Assembly: GCF_029784135.1 (NCBI RefSeq)
Contig: NC_073744.1
Span: 78,099,935 to 78,163,934 of the forward strand
From: Toxorhynchites rutilus septentrionalis
Lineage: Eukaryota > Arthropoda > Insecta > Diptera > Culicidae
DNA: 64,000 bases
Direction of reading: 5' to 3'
Of this stretch, positions 47,311 through 58,075 are shown in pieces. The position numbers were made by a program, and so were the translations under genes. Within the stretch, counting starts at the first letter, position 1. The number at the start of each line of letters is the position of its first letter. The notes under the pieces were generated by a model. The model did not search any database and had not been told where the DNA came from. It saw only the letters and a program-made list of their open reading frames with translations.

Positions 47311-47988
47311 CATGGTTGAGTCTCCAAATACATTCTGCAACACTTTCAGCATTCCGGCACATAAACATTTTTGTTTGCAACAATCAATATTACACAATAT
47401 CTTCGACCAATAGAATTATCTGTATCAAAAATCGCCGTAAACAAACTAAATAACAGATCGCACTCAAAATTAACCATTAACGGGTACAACTTTAAAAAAC
47501 AAAAATGTTTAAAACATTACAAAATTCCGGTATAGAGCAATTCCAAACGAAATCGACAAATGACGAAACATGAGTATTTTTGATTCGGATGAAAGTTTGT
47601 ATTCCGTTTGGGTTAGAGGAAATATGAGTTTTCCACAGCATTTGGGAATTTTTTGACTCAAGTTTAACTTTTGAAAAGGTCGTATCGATTTTAGTAAGAG
47701 ATATAATTGATAATTCATATCTCAAAAACTATGAGGCGTACCGAAATAGTCTCTTATGGCGGGTTTGCATTAGGGAGATCTTTAGCTATAGGTGGATTTA
47801 TTCGTCTGAAAATAGATGTAAACGGGCGAGAATATTTTCAACGATTTTTTATGAATTTTCGAAACTTGGATTTTTTGTATGTTAACGATCGCTACGCTAC
47901 ACCACTGACAGGAAGACAGAGGGTGCAAAATTGTTTGTTCGAAAACAGATGAAATAACTACTAGACTATCCAGCTCTCCAAGCTAATA
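47311..47988. other. Intron sequence, nothing recognised
   Basis: No domain in the short frames, which overlap on both strands. Confidence 0.45.
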
Positions 47989-47990
47989 TA

Positions 47991-48256
47991 ACAATTCGGC
48001 TGAAAAGCTTATAAGGTAACACAGCAGTTCGAAGTCTAACTCAAGCAATAACACAAAAAAAAAATCGGATTTTCCATCTTTTTCACAATAACAAAAGATG
48101 CTTTATTCTTACTGCTGTAACTCACGAACCAATCGACCGATTTCTTCCAAATTTTGACACGTATCCATTGAAAGATGGTGCTTTGTGATAGTCAAGTTGA
48201 TTTTTGCGAGAGGCACCATCTAGACGTCAACCTTATGAACTTTTCAGTCGAACTGT
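47991..48256. mobile_element. Mariner-derived MITE (266 bp)
   Basis: Ends ACAATTCGGCTGAAAAGCTT and (complement of right end) ACAGTTCGACTGAAAAGTTC are flanked by TA at 47989-47990 and 48257-48258. The right two thirds is the inverted 5' region of the 37771-38284 element, sharing GTGAGTTAC, AGCACCATCTTTCAAT and GACGTCTAGATGG-type blocks. It has no coding sequence left. Confidence 0.88.
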
Positions 48257-50050
48257 TAGTTATCTAGATTCAAATTGATCGAATTGGTAGTTCAATCCGC
48301 GTTGACGGCATTGAGCTTCATATTACGAAATGGGAGAGTAGGCATGACAATATGAGTTTGCAGAAGAATTGAACACACTTTTAAAATAAAAATTATGAAT
48401 GAAAACTGTTTTTTTTTTAATTCGTTTATTTTTACAGGCTCAGTTACTTAAGTTTAAAGGAGCCGAATTCTTAAATATATTTTTAAAACTATATATATAT
48501 AGAAACAATTTTCTTACATCTATGGTTAGTAAGGTGGAAAACCGATTACTCGCGGTGTACTTGAGTTTAGAAGGGTGACATATTTTTAGGAGAAGGATGG
48601 GATATAAGGAAATTGTAACAATGTTGATGAGCACTCAATTCTTAAATCTATTCGTATATCTATAGTTTATTTACATTTCAACTTATTCTACTATTTGTAG
48701 CAAGGGGACGAATTACCCGCAAAGGAAGGAAAGGAGGGTATAAAGATGTAGGGACAATCACACACGAAGATCTATAGCTTTAAGGAAAACATATATATGG
48801 GATATGTAATCAAGGTCTAACCGAGCCAACACATCTCTCACCGGCACATTGGGCTGTCTTCCTCGGGCCCGAAGGGAGTTTTCTAAATTCGATCTGGCGA
48901 CCAGATACACCTCGCACGACCAAACAATGTGCTCGATGTCGTGATAACCTTGGCCACAAACGCAGAGATTGCTGCTGGCAAGATTGAAACGAAAGAGTAG
49001 TGCATCTAACGAACAGTGTTTGGACATGAGTCGGGAGAAGGTGCGGATAAAGTCCCGACTCAAGTCTAGACTTTTGAACCACGGTTTGAGGCTAACCTTA
49101 GGGATAATCGAGTGAAACCACCGGCCCAATTCATCTTCATTCCACTTGCGTTGCCAGTTAGCGATGGTATTTTTGCGAACTAAAGAATAAAATTCATTGA
49201 AGGCGATTTGACGCTGATAAATATCGCCTTCAATTACACCTACCTTTGCCAATGAGTCAGCCCTCTCATTACCCGGAATTGAGCAATGTGAAGGGACCCA
49301 GACAGAGGTAATGACATAACAGCGTCTGGATAAAGCACTCCAAATTTCTCGTATTCTCTCAAGGAAGTATGGCGAGTGCTTTTCCGGCCTCACTGAACGG
49401 ATAGCTTTGACAGAGCTAAGACTATCCGTTACAATGTAATAGTGTTCAACAGGTCGTGAGGCGACGCTGTCCAGCGCCCAGTATATCGCTGCCAATTCAG
49501 CAATATATACCGAGCAAGGATTCTGAAGACTGTGTGAGGTGCTAAAAAATACGTTGAACACTCCAAATCCTGTGGACTCATTCATAGAGGACCCATCAGT
49601 AAAGTATATATTATCACAATTGATACGCCCATACTTTGCATTGAAGATTGTAGGAACGAACCCCAATCTAAGATAATTTGGATTTTCATGGATTTTCTCC
49701 TTCATGAACAGATCGAAATGTACAGAGGAATTGATGTAGTCAGGAAAACAAACACGGTTGGGAATATACGAAGAAGGAACAACCTGCATAGAGGTGAATT
49801 CATGATATGAATTCATGAATCCAGAATGAAAATTTAGCTCGATCAATTGCTCAAAATTTCCGATCACCAATGGATTCATAACCTTACACCGGATGAGGAA
49901 CCGAAGAGATAATAAATTGAAGCGATCTTTTAGTGGGAGTAGGCCTGCCAAAACCTCGAGACTCATGGTATGCGTTGAGGGCATACATCCCAACGCAATA
50001 CGGAGACAAAGATACTGAATTCGCTCGAGTTTAATGAGGTGTGTTTTGGC

Positions 50051-51135
50051 CAGTCTTCCGAAAAACACTTACACATGTCCACGCGATGTGAAAATTCCAT
50101 GTTTTTGTTTGAATTCGAACATGATTCTCGCTAGTGTTGAGTGTCTATCCCCAACACGAACAATGATACACAAACATAGACATGTGAAAACAAACACGAT
50201 GTTTATAATTCAAGAACATCATGTACAAACATATCACCCGATGTCGCAGTATTCATTGCTTTCGTTTCGTTTCTTTTCATGCACGGAAAGAAATTATTCA
50301 TCCCAAAACATTTCTTCGTAGAATACTTTTTCACAGAAATGAACTTGAAATTTAGTTCGCATTTCAAAAATTGCACGAACTAAGAGGCTATAAGTTCATG
50401 CACCAAAATATATATTTTTATTAAGGCTCATATGGCGTCAGCCTAGCGGGGCCGGGAGTTCAATATTTTGACAATGTTTGCTTACAGCTATGTTAGTAAT
50501 ATGTAACCGATTACTCGCGGTTGGCTCGAGGTTAGTATTACAAGTGTTCTCATAATTGGGATGTTGCAGTCTTCAGTGCTCTGTACGTGTGCCCGACATG
50601 GGATACTTCCTATTGGGATGCAGCTGACCGTTAATCAGCAACGCCCCCCTAGTCTGCACCCCATATCTAGCGTTGTGCGTCTTTTTCGACTCGAGGAATC
50701 CAGAATAGAATGATCACTAACCGGCGCAATCATCAGCTCGTGTAGAGTTGTCATGAGCGGTACAACCTTTGGCTCTTGTTGAATGATCAGTGGACTGCAC
50801 AACCTTCGGCCCGTGTATCTGTAAAGAGTGTGTGTATGTATTGCCGCGACTAAGTAAAAGTTTATAGACGGTTCATACACATTTTGCAAGTCTGATTAAA
50901 TAATCCTTGGTTTCGTCCAAAGAAAACATTCTCTGAATAGAAAGAAGCTTTCTATTTTTTTTTGCATGCATGTTGGCAATTAAAGTCTGGGGAGCCGACT
51001 GCATAGCGGGCGACGTCGTACAAATGCTGACCAAAAAAATAAATACCCAAAAATTAGTTTTAGATGCAACCTGTGAACAGCAGCGTGGACATGTTTATTC
51101 CGGACGCAGTGTTTTTTGTGAAACATGGAAGACTG
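50051..51135. mobile_element. hAT-like non-autonomous element (1085 bp) in the LINE
   Basis: An exact 8-bp duplication GTTTTGGC lies at 50043-50050 and 51136-51143. The inverted ends start CAGTCTTCC on both sides. Beyond these 9 bp the ends match with gaps (AAAAACACT, then ACATGTCCACGC). An 8-bp target and CAG terminus are hAT superfamily hallmarks. The duplicated bases fall on the codons of AKT, and removing element plus one duplicate leaves the RT frame intact. No transposase is seen inside, but a stretch at about 50405-50560 resembles an I-type 3' UTR. Confidence 0.92.
50405..50560 (-). repeat. I-type LINE 3' UTR-like segment inside the hAT-like element
   Basis: It shares CCGATTACTCGCGGT, a CTTACA.CTATG.TTAGTAA block and an AGGCTCA end with the host LINE's own 3' UTR (48435-48570), in the same orientation but clearly diverged. 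It ends at an A/T-rich run on the 3' side, as expected for a 5'-truncated LINE copy. Confidence 0.65.
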
Positions 51136-53507
51136 GTTTTGGCAGCTGATTGAAAACAGAAACTGCCATACTCCATCACTGAGAGAATAGTTGTTCGATA
51201 CAACATTATAAGATCTTCTGGGTGGGCTCCCCACCAGGTGCCGGTAATTGTACGGAGAAAGTTTATTCTTTGTTGGCATTTTTTACTCAGATACCTAATA
51301 TGGGCCCCCCAAGTACATTTGGAGTCGAACCAGACCCCAAGATACTTGAATGACATAGCATGAGTGATCGGTTTACCCAAAAGTTGAAGCTTTGGTTTTG
51401 CTGGTCTATGCTTCCTAGAAAAAACCACCATCTCTGTTTTCTCCGTGGAGAATTCGATCCCTAGCCCAATGGCCCAGGTTGAAAAATTGTTCAAAGTATC
51501 TTGTAAGGGTCCATGCAGGTCGGATTCGTTTGATCCTACGACAGACACCACTCCATCATCTGCAAGTTGTCTTAGGCTGCAATTTTGTGTAAGGCAATTG
51601 TCGATGTCGCTTACATAGAAGTTGTACAAAAGGGGGCTTAAACATGAGCCCTGGGGGAGGCCCATGTAAGAGACCCGACTTACTGCCGAATCTCCGTGAG
51701 AAAAGTTCAAATGTTTCTCACAAAGCAAGTTATATAACATATTATTCAATAGAGGCGGCAGACCCCGAGAGTGTAATTTGTCTGACAAAACCTCTATTGA
51801 AACAGAATCAAAGGCCCCCTTTATGTCCAAGAATACTGAAGCCATTTGTTTTTTTTCGGCGTAAGCCATTTGAATTTCTGAAGATAGCAACGCAAGACAA
51901 TCATTCGTCCCATTGTCCCTGCGGAACCAATATTGTGTATCTGAGAGTAGGCCATTCGTTTCAACCCATCGATCAAGGCGAAACAAGATCATTTTCTCCA
52001 ACAATTTCCGTATACAAGACATCATTGCTATTGGGCGGTACGAATTGAAGTCGGACGCGGGTTTTCCGGGTTTTTGAATAGCTATAACTCGTACTTGTCT
52101 CCAATCATCTGGAACAATATAATAAGTTCAACAAGCGATGTTTCGCCACATCAGGAAGATTTTTCAGCAAGTTGAACTTAATTCTATCCGATCCTGGAGC
52201 AGAATTGTTACATGAAAGGAGAGCAAGAGAGAATTCTACCATCGAAAACTCGGAATCAAGATCGCACCTATCTTGTGGTATATCTCGAACAATTTTTTGC
52301 ACAGGAGCGGAATCAGGACAAACCTTCCGTACAAAATTCAAAATTCATCGATGTGAATATTCTTCGCTTTCATTCGTTGAAGAGCGATTTCTCATGTTTC
52401 GAGCCACTTTCCATAATTTTTTCATTGACGTTTCTCGTGACAAACCTCCCACGAAATTTCGCCAATAAGCACGTTTTTTTCCCTTTGATCAAGTTTTTAA
52501 ATTGATTTTCAAGGTCCAAATACGTCTGAAAAATTTCAGGGGTTCCACGTTTCCGAAAAGCTTTAAATGCATTCGATTTTTCTACATAAAGCTTGGAACA
52601 TATGCTATCCCACCATAGATTGGGAGGCCTTCGACGAATAGTGGAACCTGGGATGGGTTTGGTTTGAGCGCGAACCGCGCTGTCATAGATCAAACGAGAA
52701 AGGAAGTTATACTCCTCCAATGGAGGTAAACCATCTCTGGAATTGATGGCTAGAGCAATCGCGTCCGTATATTTTTTCCAGTCAATGTGTCTTGTGAGGT
52801 CATATGCCATGTTTATAGATTCAGAAGAATTCGACCCAATGGGGATGGAAATCTTGATTGGCAAGTGATCACTACCGTTGGGGTCCTGGATTACATTCCA
52901 CTTGCAATCTAACGATAGTGAATTCGAGCAAAGCGAGATGACAAGAGCACTTGGGTTAGCAGGAGGTTTAGGCACACGTGTTGTTTCCCCAGTGTTCAAA
53001 ACGGTCATATTGAAGTTGTTACAAAGGTCATATATCAACAATGAACGATTGTCGTCGTACTGTTCCCCCCAGGCAGTTCCATGAGAGTTGAAGTCTCCCA
53101 AGATCAATCGTGGCTCAGGAAGGAGTGAGCACATGTCATCAAGTTGTTTGCGGCTAACCGCAGCTCTCGGAGGCCAATACAAGCTGACAATACAGAGGTC
53201 TTTGCCTCTGATGTTTGCATGACAAGCAACAGCTTCGATCCCTCCAATAGGTGGAAGGTCAATTCGAAAAAATGAGTGGCACTTATTGATCTCCAAAAGC
53301 ACCCCTCCGTATCTATCATCACGGTCCAAGCGTATAATATTAAAATCGTGGAAAGAGATATCATCTCGCGAAGAAAGCCAAGTTTCGGACAGAGCAAAAA
53401 CATCACAATTGAACTTATGAATTAAAAATTTGAATGTATCCAATTTAGGGATAAGACTACGACAATTCCACTGAAAAACAGTGATATCTCCGACCTCTAT
53501 ATCTAAA

Positions 53508-54886
53508 TTAGACATCAAGAGAGATAATCATTGCAAGGAGGGGCCATGTTTGCATCAATTGCTGTAAAATTGTCTTTAATACTGGAAGCATTGAGATGAC
53601 AAGGGTTCTGATGGAGTCGGAAACATTAAAACACTTGAAGATTTGATCCAAAAGGTCAGACAACTTTATAAATCCCGATTGGGAAGTTGAGCTGGACGGA
53701 AAAACAGGGACAGTTGGGGTTTTTGATATCCCCTCGAGTGCTTGGTCGTTCGAAGGTGAACTCTTCCAACGGAAGCCAGGAGGAACCTGATTTTGCTTGT
53801 CCGCTGCACTCGATTTTTTAGGCAAGCTAACTGGGGGTATCACCGGGGGGACTTGTTCTTGAACTTTGGGAGTGGTCACATTTTTGCGCCGGGGATTCCC
53901 TTTGAAAATAAACGGTGTGCCCCCGCTAGCTGTGTCCGCTTCCATTTCATCAACTGGCAACGTGGAAAAGATATTGTGTGTTGAGATTGGTTGTTGTTGT
54001 TGTTGGGCCAGTGGAGAAGCGCCCTTTAAAATTTCCGCAAAAGTGCGCTTCGAGCGTTCCTTTAAAGAGCGCTTCTGTTTCTCCCAGCGACTCTTGTAAG
54101 TTTCACAAGCTGAGAGCGCGTGTGGGGATCCTCCGCAATATGGACACTTATGCTCAGTCGCACTGCAGGATTTCCCCTCATGTTGCTCTCCGCAAGTGGC
54201 ACAGCGCTCCTTGTTGGCACAATAATCTGAAGTGTGACCAACTGACTTGCATTTGTTGCAAGTCATGGGCTTTGGCACGAAGAGTCGCACAGGTAGTCTC
54301 AATTTGTCCACCATAACGTAGTCAGGGAGGGCGGCACCAGCAAAGGTGACTCGAAACGAGTCTGACGGCGTAAATTTAGTTTGGTCCCCATCATGGGAGA
54401 GTTTCCCGAGTTGGCGACAGTCCAAGATCTTTACTTCCATTGAGGGAAGCTTCTTGAACTTGCCTTTTCCTTCTTTTTTTATTTGTTCGCTCGTCAGACC
54501 CGTTTCAGTTATCACCCCCTCAATTTCTACGTTATGGGAGGGTATAAATGTTCTATATTCGAGAGTGAAGTGTTGGTCAGCAACAATCTCGTTTGCGTGT
54601 TTCCGTTCATTCACGACAACCCGCAATTTGTTCGGTCTAACCCTGCGAATTTCAGATACAGAAGGGTATCTGGCCAGATCTTTCATGATCTGAATCACGT
54701 TAAGGCTTTTTCCTTTTGGTTTTGGCCGGAGGAAAACAACCCACGGGCCAGTTCCAGGTGCATCTTCTGGATAAACTCTGAAGAATTATCTTCTTTTTGA
54801 GGGACTCGTTTATGTTTTTTCCCAGATCTTGAATGGGATTCATTATCGGAGATCTCCATCTCTGGAGATCCTCCACTATTCTCCAT
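53508..54886 (-). pseudogene. I-type LINE ORF1 (gag-like, three zinc knuckles), frameshifted
   Basis: Starts at ATG 54886 (MENSGGSPEMEISDNESHS), an acidic then basic N-terminus. A single frame change near 54700 separates the first 63 codons from the rest, which runs NVIQIMKDLARYPSVSEIRR and on. A central RNA-binding fold is followed by three knuckles: CNKCKSVGHTSDYC (CX2CX4HX4C), CATCGEQHEGKSC (CX2CX3HX4C) and CPYCGGSPHALSAC. A proline/serine-rich C-terminus ends at 53508. The product would coat element RNA. The stop overlaps the ORF2 start by 8 nt (ATGTCTAA), the usual coupling of the two ORFs. Confidence 0.92.
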
Positions 54887-55245
54887 TTTACAAATTTTTT
54901 TGTCTTATTTCTAATCTTAATATAAAAGTTGTTCCGATACTGCCTCTACTGCCCTAACCAGGGAGAGACAGAGGCTACGCGCTATGGATCAACACAATAG
55001 CGCAAGAATAGCTCACATGGTCACGTGATGATAATTCCCGTTAACGACAGCCACACGATGGCGATCCCGTTATGCCAATGTTCAACAGCCGCCAAGGGCT
55101 GCAAGCTGTAAGAGCGCTGCTTCCTTTGTTCCACTTCACAAAAGGTCAATTCGAAAGCGGACAGCAATGACCTTCACTCGTACACTATACCAATCGCACA
55201 ATAGTAAAAGTGGCAACGCACAATAACGACACTTGAAAACTGTTT

Positions 55246-55982
55246 GTCCCAAATCAAATTAGTACTCTATGTAAATGAAAATCACTTTTCCTTGCAAGTA
55301 GTCAAAAAATATCATACAAAAAACGTTTCTAAAGATAATTTTATATTATAATGGTAAGTTTTGGTGAGAATATCTTAAAATTCATATAAAATAGTTTAAA
55401 TTAGGGTCAGAACAACGTACTTCTGGTAGGTAAATAACGCCAGGAAAAAAATTTCATACAAATTTTAGCAATTTAAAATTGCCTTAGTGCCGACTCATCT
55501 GATAGAGAATAGTTGGCCTCATACAAACTAATGTCGTATTCAGATGTTGACAGTATTTCGCCGTCAACGCGAATACATATTGGGAATTTATTGAAGCGGC
55601 ATTGAGAACAATTCTCGACTGGTTCCTCTCAGTTCGAGAATTTTCTTCAATGCCACGGAATAATTGTGTTCTTTACTGATTTAACTTAGCAATATATGTT
55701 CTCGTTACATTGATTGCATGCTTCTGTGAAAATAAAAAGGTTATCTTTAACATAAATCGTTGTGTCCGAACATTTGTGGAGGAAAAGAGGGATAGTTAAT
55801 TATACTGCCAGTTTCTTACGGGTGTGTTGTTTTTATCTGTTCTCGCAATATTTGGAGTGATTTGTAACGCGTAATGAGAGATGTGTGTTTTTATGAACAA
55901 CCTGAACATTTCAAGAAGACATAACATCACAATACCTAATAACCTAATAGCTAATACCCAATAACACTGTTTACCATTCCAG
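55246..55982. other. Intron sequence before the last PHYHD1-like exon
   Basis: AT-rich; no TE or ORF recognised. Ends in the CATTCCAG acceptor. Confidence 0.5.
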
Positions 55983-56265
55983 ATACATTCGCAATCCGGA
56001 TGAATCCTCGGACGAACTGCTGATCTACGACCGGCCAGCCCCTCTGTATCCGCAGTCAAATTTCACAGCAGTGCCGGTGTCGGCGGGCTCTCTGGTACTC
56101 ATCCACAGCCAGGCGGTGCACCGAAGCGATGCCAATCGCTCGGATCGCAGTCGACACGCGTACACCTTCCACGTGATCGAGACCGAGAACTGTGAGTACG
56201 CCAAGGACAACTGGCTGCAGCCACCCGAGGATAGACCATTTCCGGTGTTATACGAAAGAGACTGA
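55983..56265 (+). CDS. PHYHD1: PHYHD1-like Fe(II)/2-oxoglutarate dioxygenase, last exon
   Basis: Continues in frame from exon 2 (arginine codon split AG/A) with [18 protein letters not shown], then [35 protein letters not shown] and ENWLQP-like [22 protein letters not shown] at 56263-56265. It supplies the third iron ligand (H237 in AVHRS) and the arginine nine residues later (R246 in SDRSR) that binds 2-oxoglutarate in this family. With exons 1 and 2 the catalytic set is complete, so the gene looks functional despite its intron. It is tail-to-tail with the NIT2-type gene, 571 bp between stops. No canonical AATAAA was found downstream. Confidence 0.96.
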
Positions 56266-56836
56266 AGCGTGTAGTATAAGGCAAATGTCGTGCGTGAGCG
56301 GACTCGGGTCGGAAGAGGAGGAGAGCAAAAAAATGTGCCATAGTTGATGATTATTTTTACATTTTTCCCCATGTATTTTAATATGCAAATATATGTATCT
56401 CTATCAAGTTATTAGTTTATTCAATGTTGCAGATAAAAACAAACGCGAACAATTATCGCATTCATGAGCAATGCCTTCACTTGCGGTTATAATTTATGCC
56501 CACTTTTCTCACCACGTCTTTCGATGAATTATTGCATGCAAATATTGCGTGACGAACTAGTTACTAACGTATCAGAGTCGATTGCACGTAGTCATAATAC
56601 AAGTTGAGATGACACTGGAGAGCGATGCCCAGCAGTGGGAAAAAAGATCAGCTGATTTCATGCATCCCTGAATCGGATCATTTTTTTGCCCGCTGTGCCT
56701 TTGTACGTGGATTCGATCTGGATTTACAGGCAAAAAACTGACAAAGACTATCGTATTTTAATTTTCAAAAACAAATTTATATCAACATTTTATTATGTCA
56801 CATATTCCGTTGGTTCGTTTATAGGCTCGTGGCTAC
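56266..56836. other. Convergent 3' region of the two genes
   Basis: Holds the 3' UTRs. A minus-strand polyadenylation signal lies at 56789-56794. Otherwise AT-rich without features. Confidence 0.5.
56789..56794 (-). terminator. Polyadenylation signal of the NIT2-type gene
   Basis: AATAAA on the minus strand, 43 bp past the stop codon. Confidence 0.6.
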
Positions 56837-57673
56837 TTACTTCCCTACCTTCAGCTCGTAAACATCATTCCTCTTTTGGTTTAAAACTGGTACCTGTTGT
56901 TTGACCTGCGTCAACATCCGCAGATCCAAATCAGCGATCAACGTTTCCGGTACTTCTTTTGCACGGCATATCACACGACCCCAAGGGTCGCAAACGGTCG
57001 AGTATCCGTATGCTACGTACTCATGCGAAGTGTCACGTGCCGGGGAACACAACACCACAAACAAACTGTTGTCCAGAGCTCTGGCTTGGGCGATCAGCTC
57101 AAAATGCATTGGTCCGGTGTAGGTGTCAAATGCCGACGGATAGATCAGCATATCACAGCCGAGCTGACGGTATGCGGCTGCAAACTCGGCGAAGCGCTGA
57201 TCGTAACAGATGCCTACACCAATCTTCAAGGATCCGATGTTGAATGTGAGGAACTGGTTTCCGGGCGTGAAGGCACTGTTTTCATTAAAGCTCACTTTTC
57301 CGGGGATGGTCATTTCGAACAGATGCATTTTGCGATACTTTCCTAAGAACTCCCCTTTTGGTCCCCATACAGGACAGGTGTTGTACACTTTGCCGCCATC
57401 TACCTCGGGATACGTTCCTCCCACTAAGTAAACACCATTGTCAGCAGCAGCCTTCGCCAGAGCCTTGCTGGTTTCTCCATTGGGAATTTGCTCTGCATGA
57501 TGCGCAAACTGCTTGGTGTCATACGGCGAATTCCAACACTCCGGCAGGATGACTAACTTGGCTCCTCTGTCCTTCACGGCCGTACTGATCTGGTTGACTG
57601 CATTGGTAATTGCATCCTTCTTATTGGAGAAGCTTCCCAACTGGATGACAGCTATTTTCAATGAAGAAGTCAT
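56837..57673 (-). CDS. NIT2: Omega-amidase NIT2-type (nitrilase superfamily)
   Basis: Single exon, 278 residues from ATG 57673 (MTSSLKIAVIQLGS), close to the 276 of vertebrate NIT2. The open frame extends ten codons further up, but only to a TTG. Catalytic triad: E45 (LPECWNSPYD), K115 (YRKMHLFE) and C156 (GICYDQRF). Other family blocks are GGTYPE, NTCPVWGPKG, DMLIYPSAFD, GPMHFELIAQARALDN and GYSTVCDPWGRV. NIT2 hydrolyses alpha-ketoglutaramate and alpha-ketosuccinamate to 2-oxoglutarate or oxaloacetate plus ammonia, closing the glutamine/asparagine transamination route, in cytosol and mitochondria. No disabling changes seen. Being intronless it could be a retrocopy; its own TATA box and intact frame argue for a working gene. 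Confidence 0.96.
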   Translation of the reverse strand: MTSSLKIAVIQLGSFSNKKDAITNAVNQISTAVKDRGAKLVILPECWNSPYDTKQFAHHAEQIPNGETSKALAKAAADNGVYLVGGTYPEVDGGKVYNTCPVWGPKGEFLGKYRKMHLFEMTIPGKVSFNENSAFTPGNQFLTFNIGSLKIGVGICYDQRFAEFAAAYRQLGCDMLIYPSAFDTYTGPMHFELIAQARALDNSLFVVLCSPARDTSHEYVAYGYSTVCDPWGRVICRAKEVPETLIADLDLRMLTQVKQQVPVLNQKRNDVYELKVGK

Positions 57674-57740
57674 TGGGGTCGGTGTGCTGCTTGGAAGAGA
57701 CAAAAACTTTCAATATCAAACGATCTTCTAACGCTGTTGC

Positions 57741-57747
57741 TTATATA
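57741..57747 (-). promoter_or_regulatory. TATA box of the NIT2-type gene
   Basis: TATATAA on the minus strand (GGCTATATAAGCAACAG). It predicts a start near 57712, giving a 5' UTR of about 40 nt. Confidence 0.65.
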
Positions 57748-58075
57748 GCCGATCAACTGCGATAAGGCTACTCGTTTGATCGCTCACAACGACTAATAGG
57801 AGATCTCCGACAGGGGCTCAATTGAATAGAAGTAAGTGTGCACTATGCATAACTTTTGCTTAGAGTATGGGTCCCTGAATAAGATGCTGTGCTATGATCA
57901 CGATTCTTACCATGTGGAGGGTAACAGGAAATTTTATTTCCCGGAACGGAATCCTTGATCGAACTGGAATATCAGTCGCTCTTCGCAATATCAGATGAAA
58001 ACATTCTAAGCAAGCTTACCTTTTATTCTTTCTCGATCTATCGATTGACAATTTGTCTTCTTATTATGGCAGAAC
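57748..58075. other. Upstream region of the NIT2-type gene
   Basis: A GATAAG motif lies at 57764-57769. Nothing else recognised. Confidence 0.4.

Larger units (their letters stand above)
48758..53515 (-). pseudogene. I-type LINE ORF2 (endonuclease-RT-RNase H), frameshifted and interrupted
   Basis: ATG at 53515. The APE-type endonuclease (53515-52370) shows QWNCRSL, SETW, LILGDFNSHGTAWG and GSDHLPI. Frame changes occur near 52350 and 52125. The RT (about 52120-51136) shows FLDIKGAFDSV (motif A), GLPQGSCLSPLLYNFY (motif B) and RQLADDGVVS (catalytic DD with leucine in place of the usual aromatic). A hAT-like insertion (50051-51135) cuts the thumb between SAAKT and HLIKL. RNase H (about 49600-49200) keeps its acidic residues in FTDGSSMNES, AELAAIYWAL, VTDSLSSVKA and NERADSLAK. 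The C-terminus carries a CVCGQGYHDIEHIVWSC cysteine/histidine motif and stops at 48758. Confidence 0.93.
48412..55233 (-). mobile_element. I-type LINE, nearly full length, split by a hAT-like element
   Basis: Bounded by the 12-bp duplication TGAAAACTGTTT at 48400-48411 and 55234-55245. Order on the minus strand: 5' UTR of about 350 bp starting AGTGTCGTTATTG; ORF1 (zinc-knuckle nucleocapsid protein); ORF2 (endonuclease, RT, RNase H); 3' UTR of about 350 bp; and an A-rich end. Without the 1085-bp insertion it is about 5.74 kb. An RNase H domain at the end of ORF2 and three CCHC knuckles in ORF1 place it in the I/Loner/LOA-like group; I cannot be more exact. Frameshifts in both ORFs make it inactive. 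Confidence 0.93.
41129..55982 (+). other. Giant TE-filled intron of the PHYHD1-like gene (14.85 kb)
   Basis: Donor GTGAGTTCGG at 41129 and acceptor CATTCCAG ending 55982. Splicing joins an arginine codon precisely (AG to A), and the flanking protein blocks adjoin in homologues with no residues missing. Every coding TE inside (mariner, CR1-group LINE, I-type LINE) is antisense to the gene. Confidence 0.92.

Noticed and set aside
48810..49082. Alternative minus frame overlapping the LINE RNase H end
   Set aside because: Out-of-frame shadow of ORF2.
50635..50889. 84-codon minus frame inside the hAT-like element
   Set aside because: No hAT transposase motif (no dimerisation or RNase H-like block); treated as non-coding.
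56897..57346. 149-codon plus-strand frame opposite the NIT2-type gene
   Set aside because: Antisense shadow; the minus strand has a full enzyme with catalytic residues.
57674..57703. Ten-codon N-terminal extension of the NIT2-type protein
   Set aside because: It begins at TTG, not ATG; the ATG at 57673 gives the expected family length.
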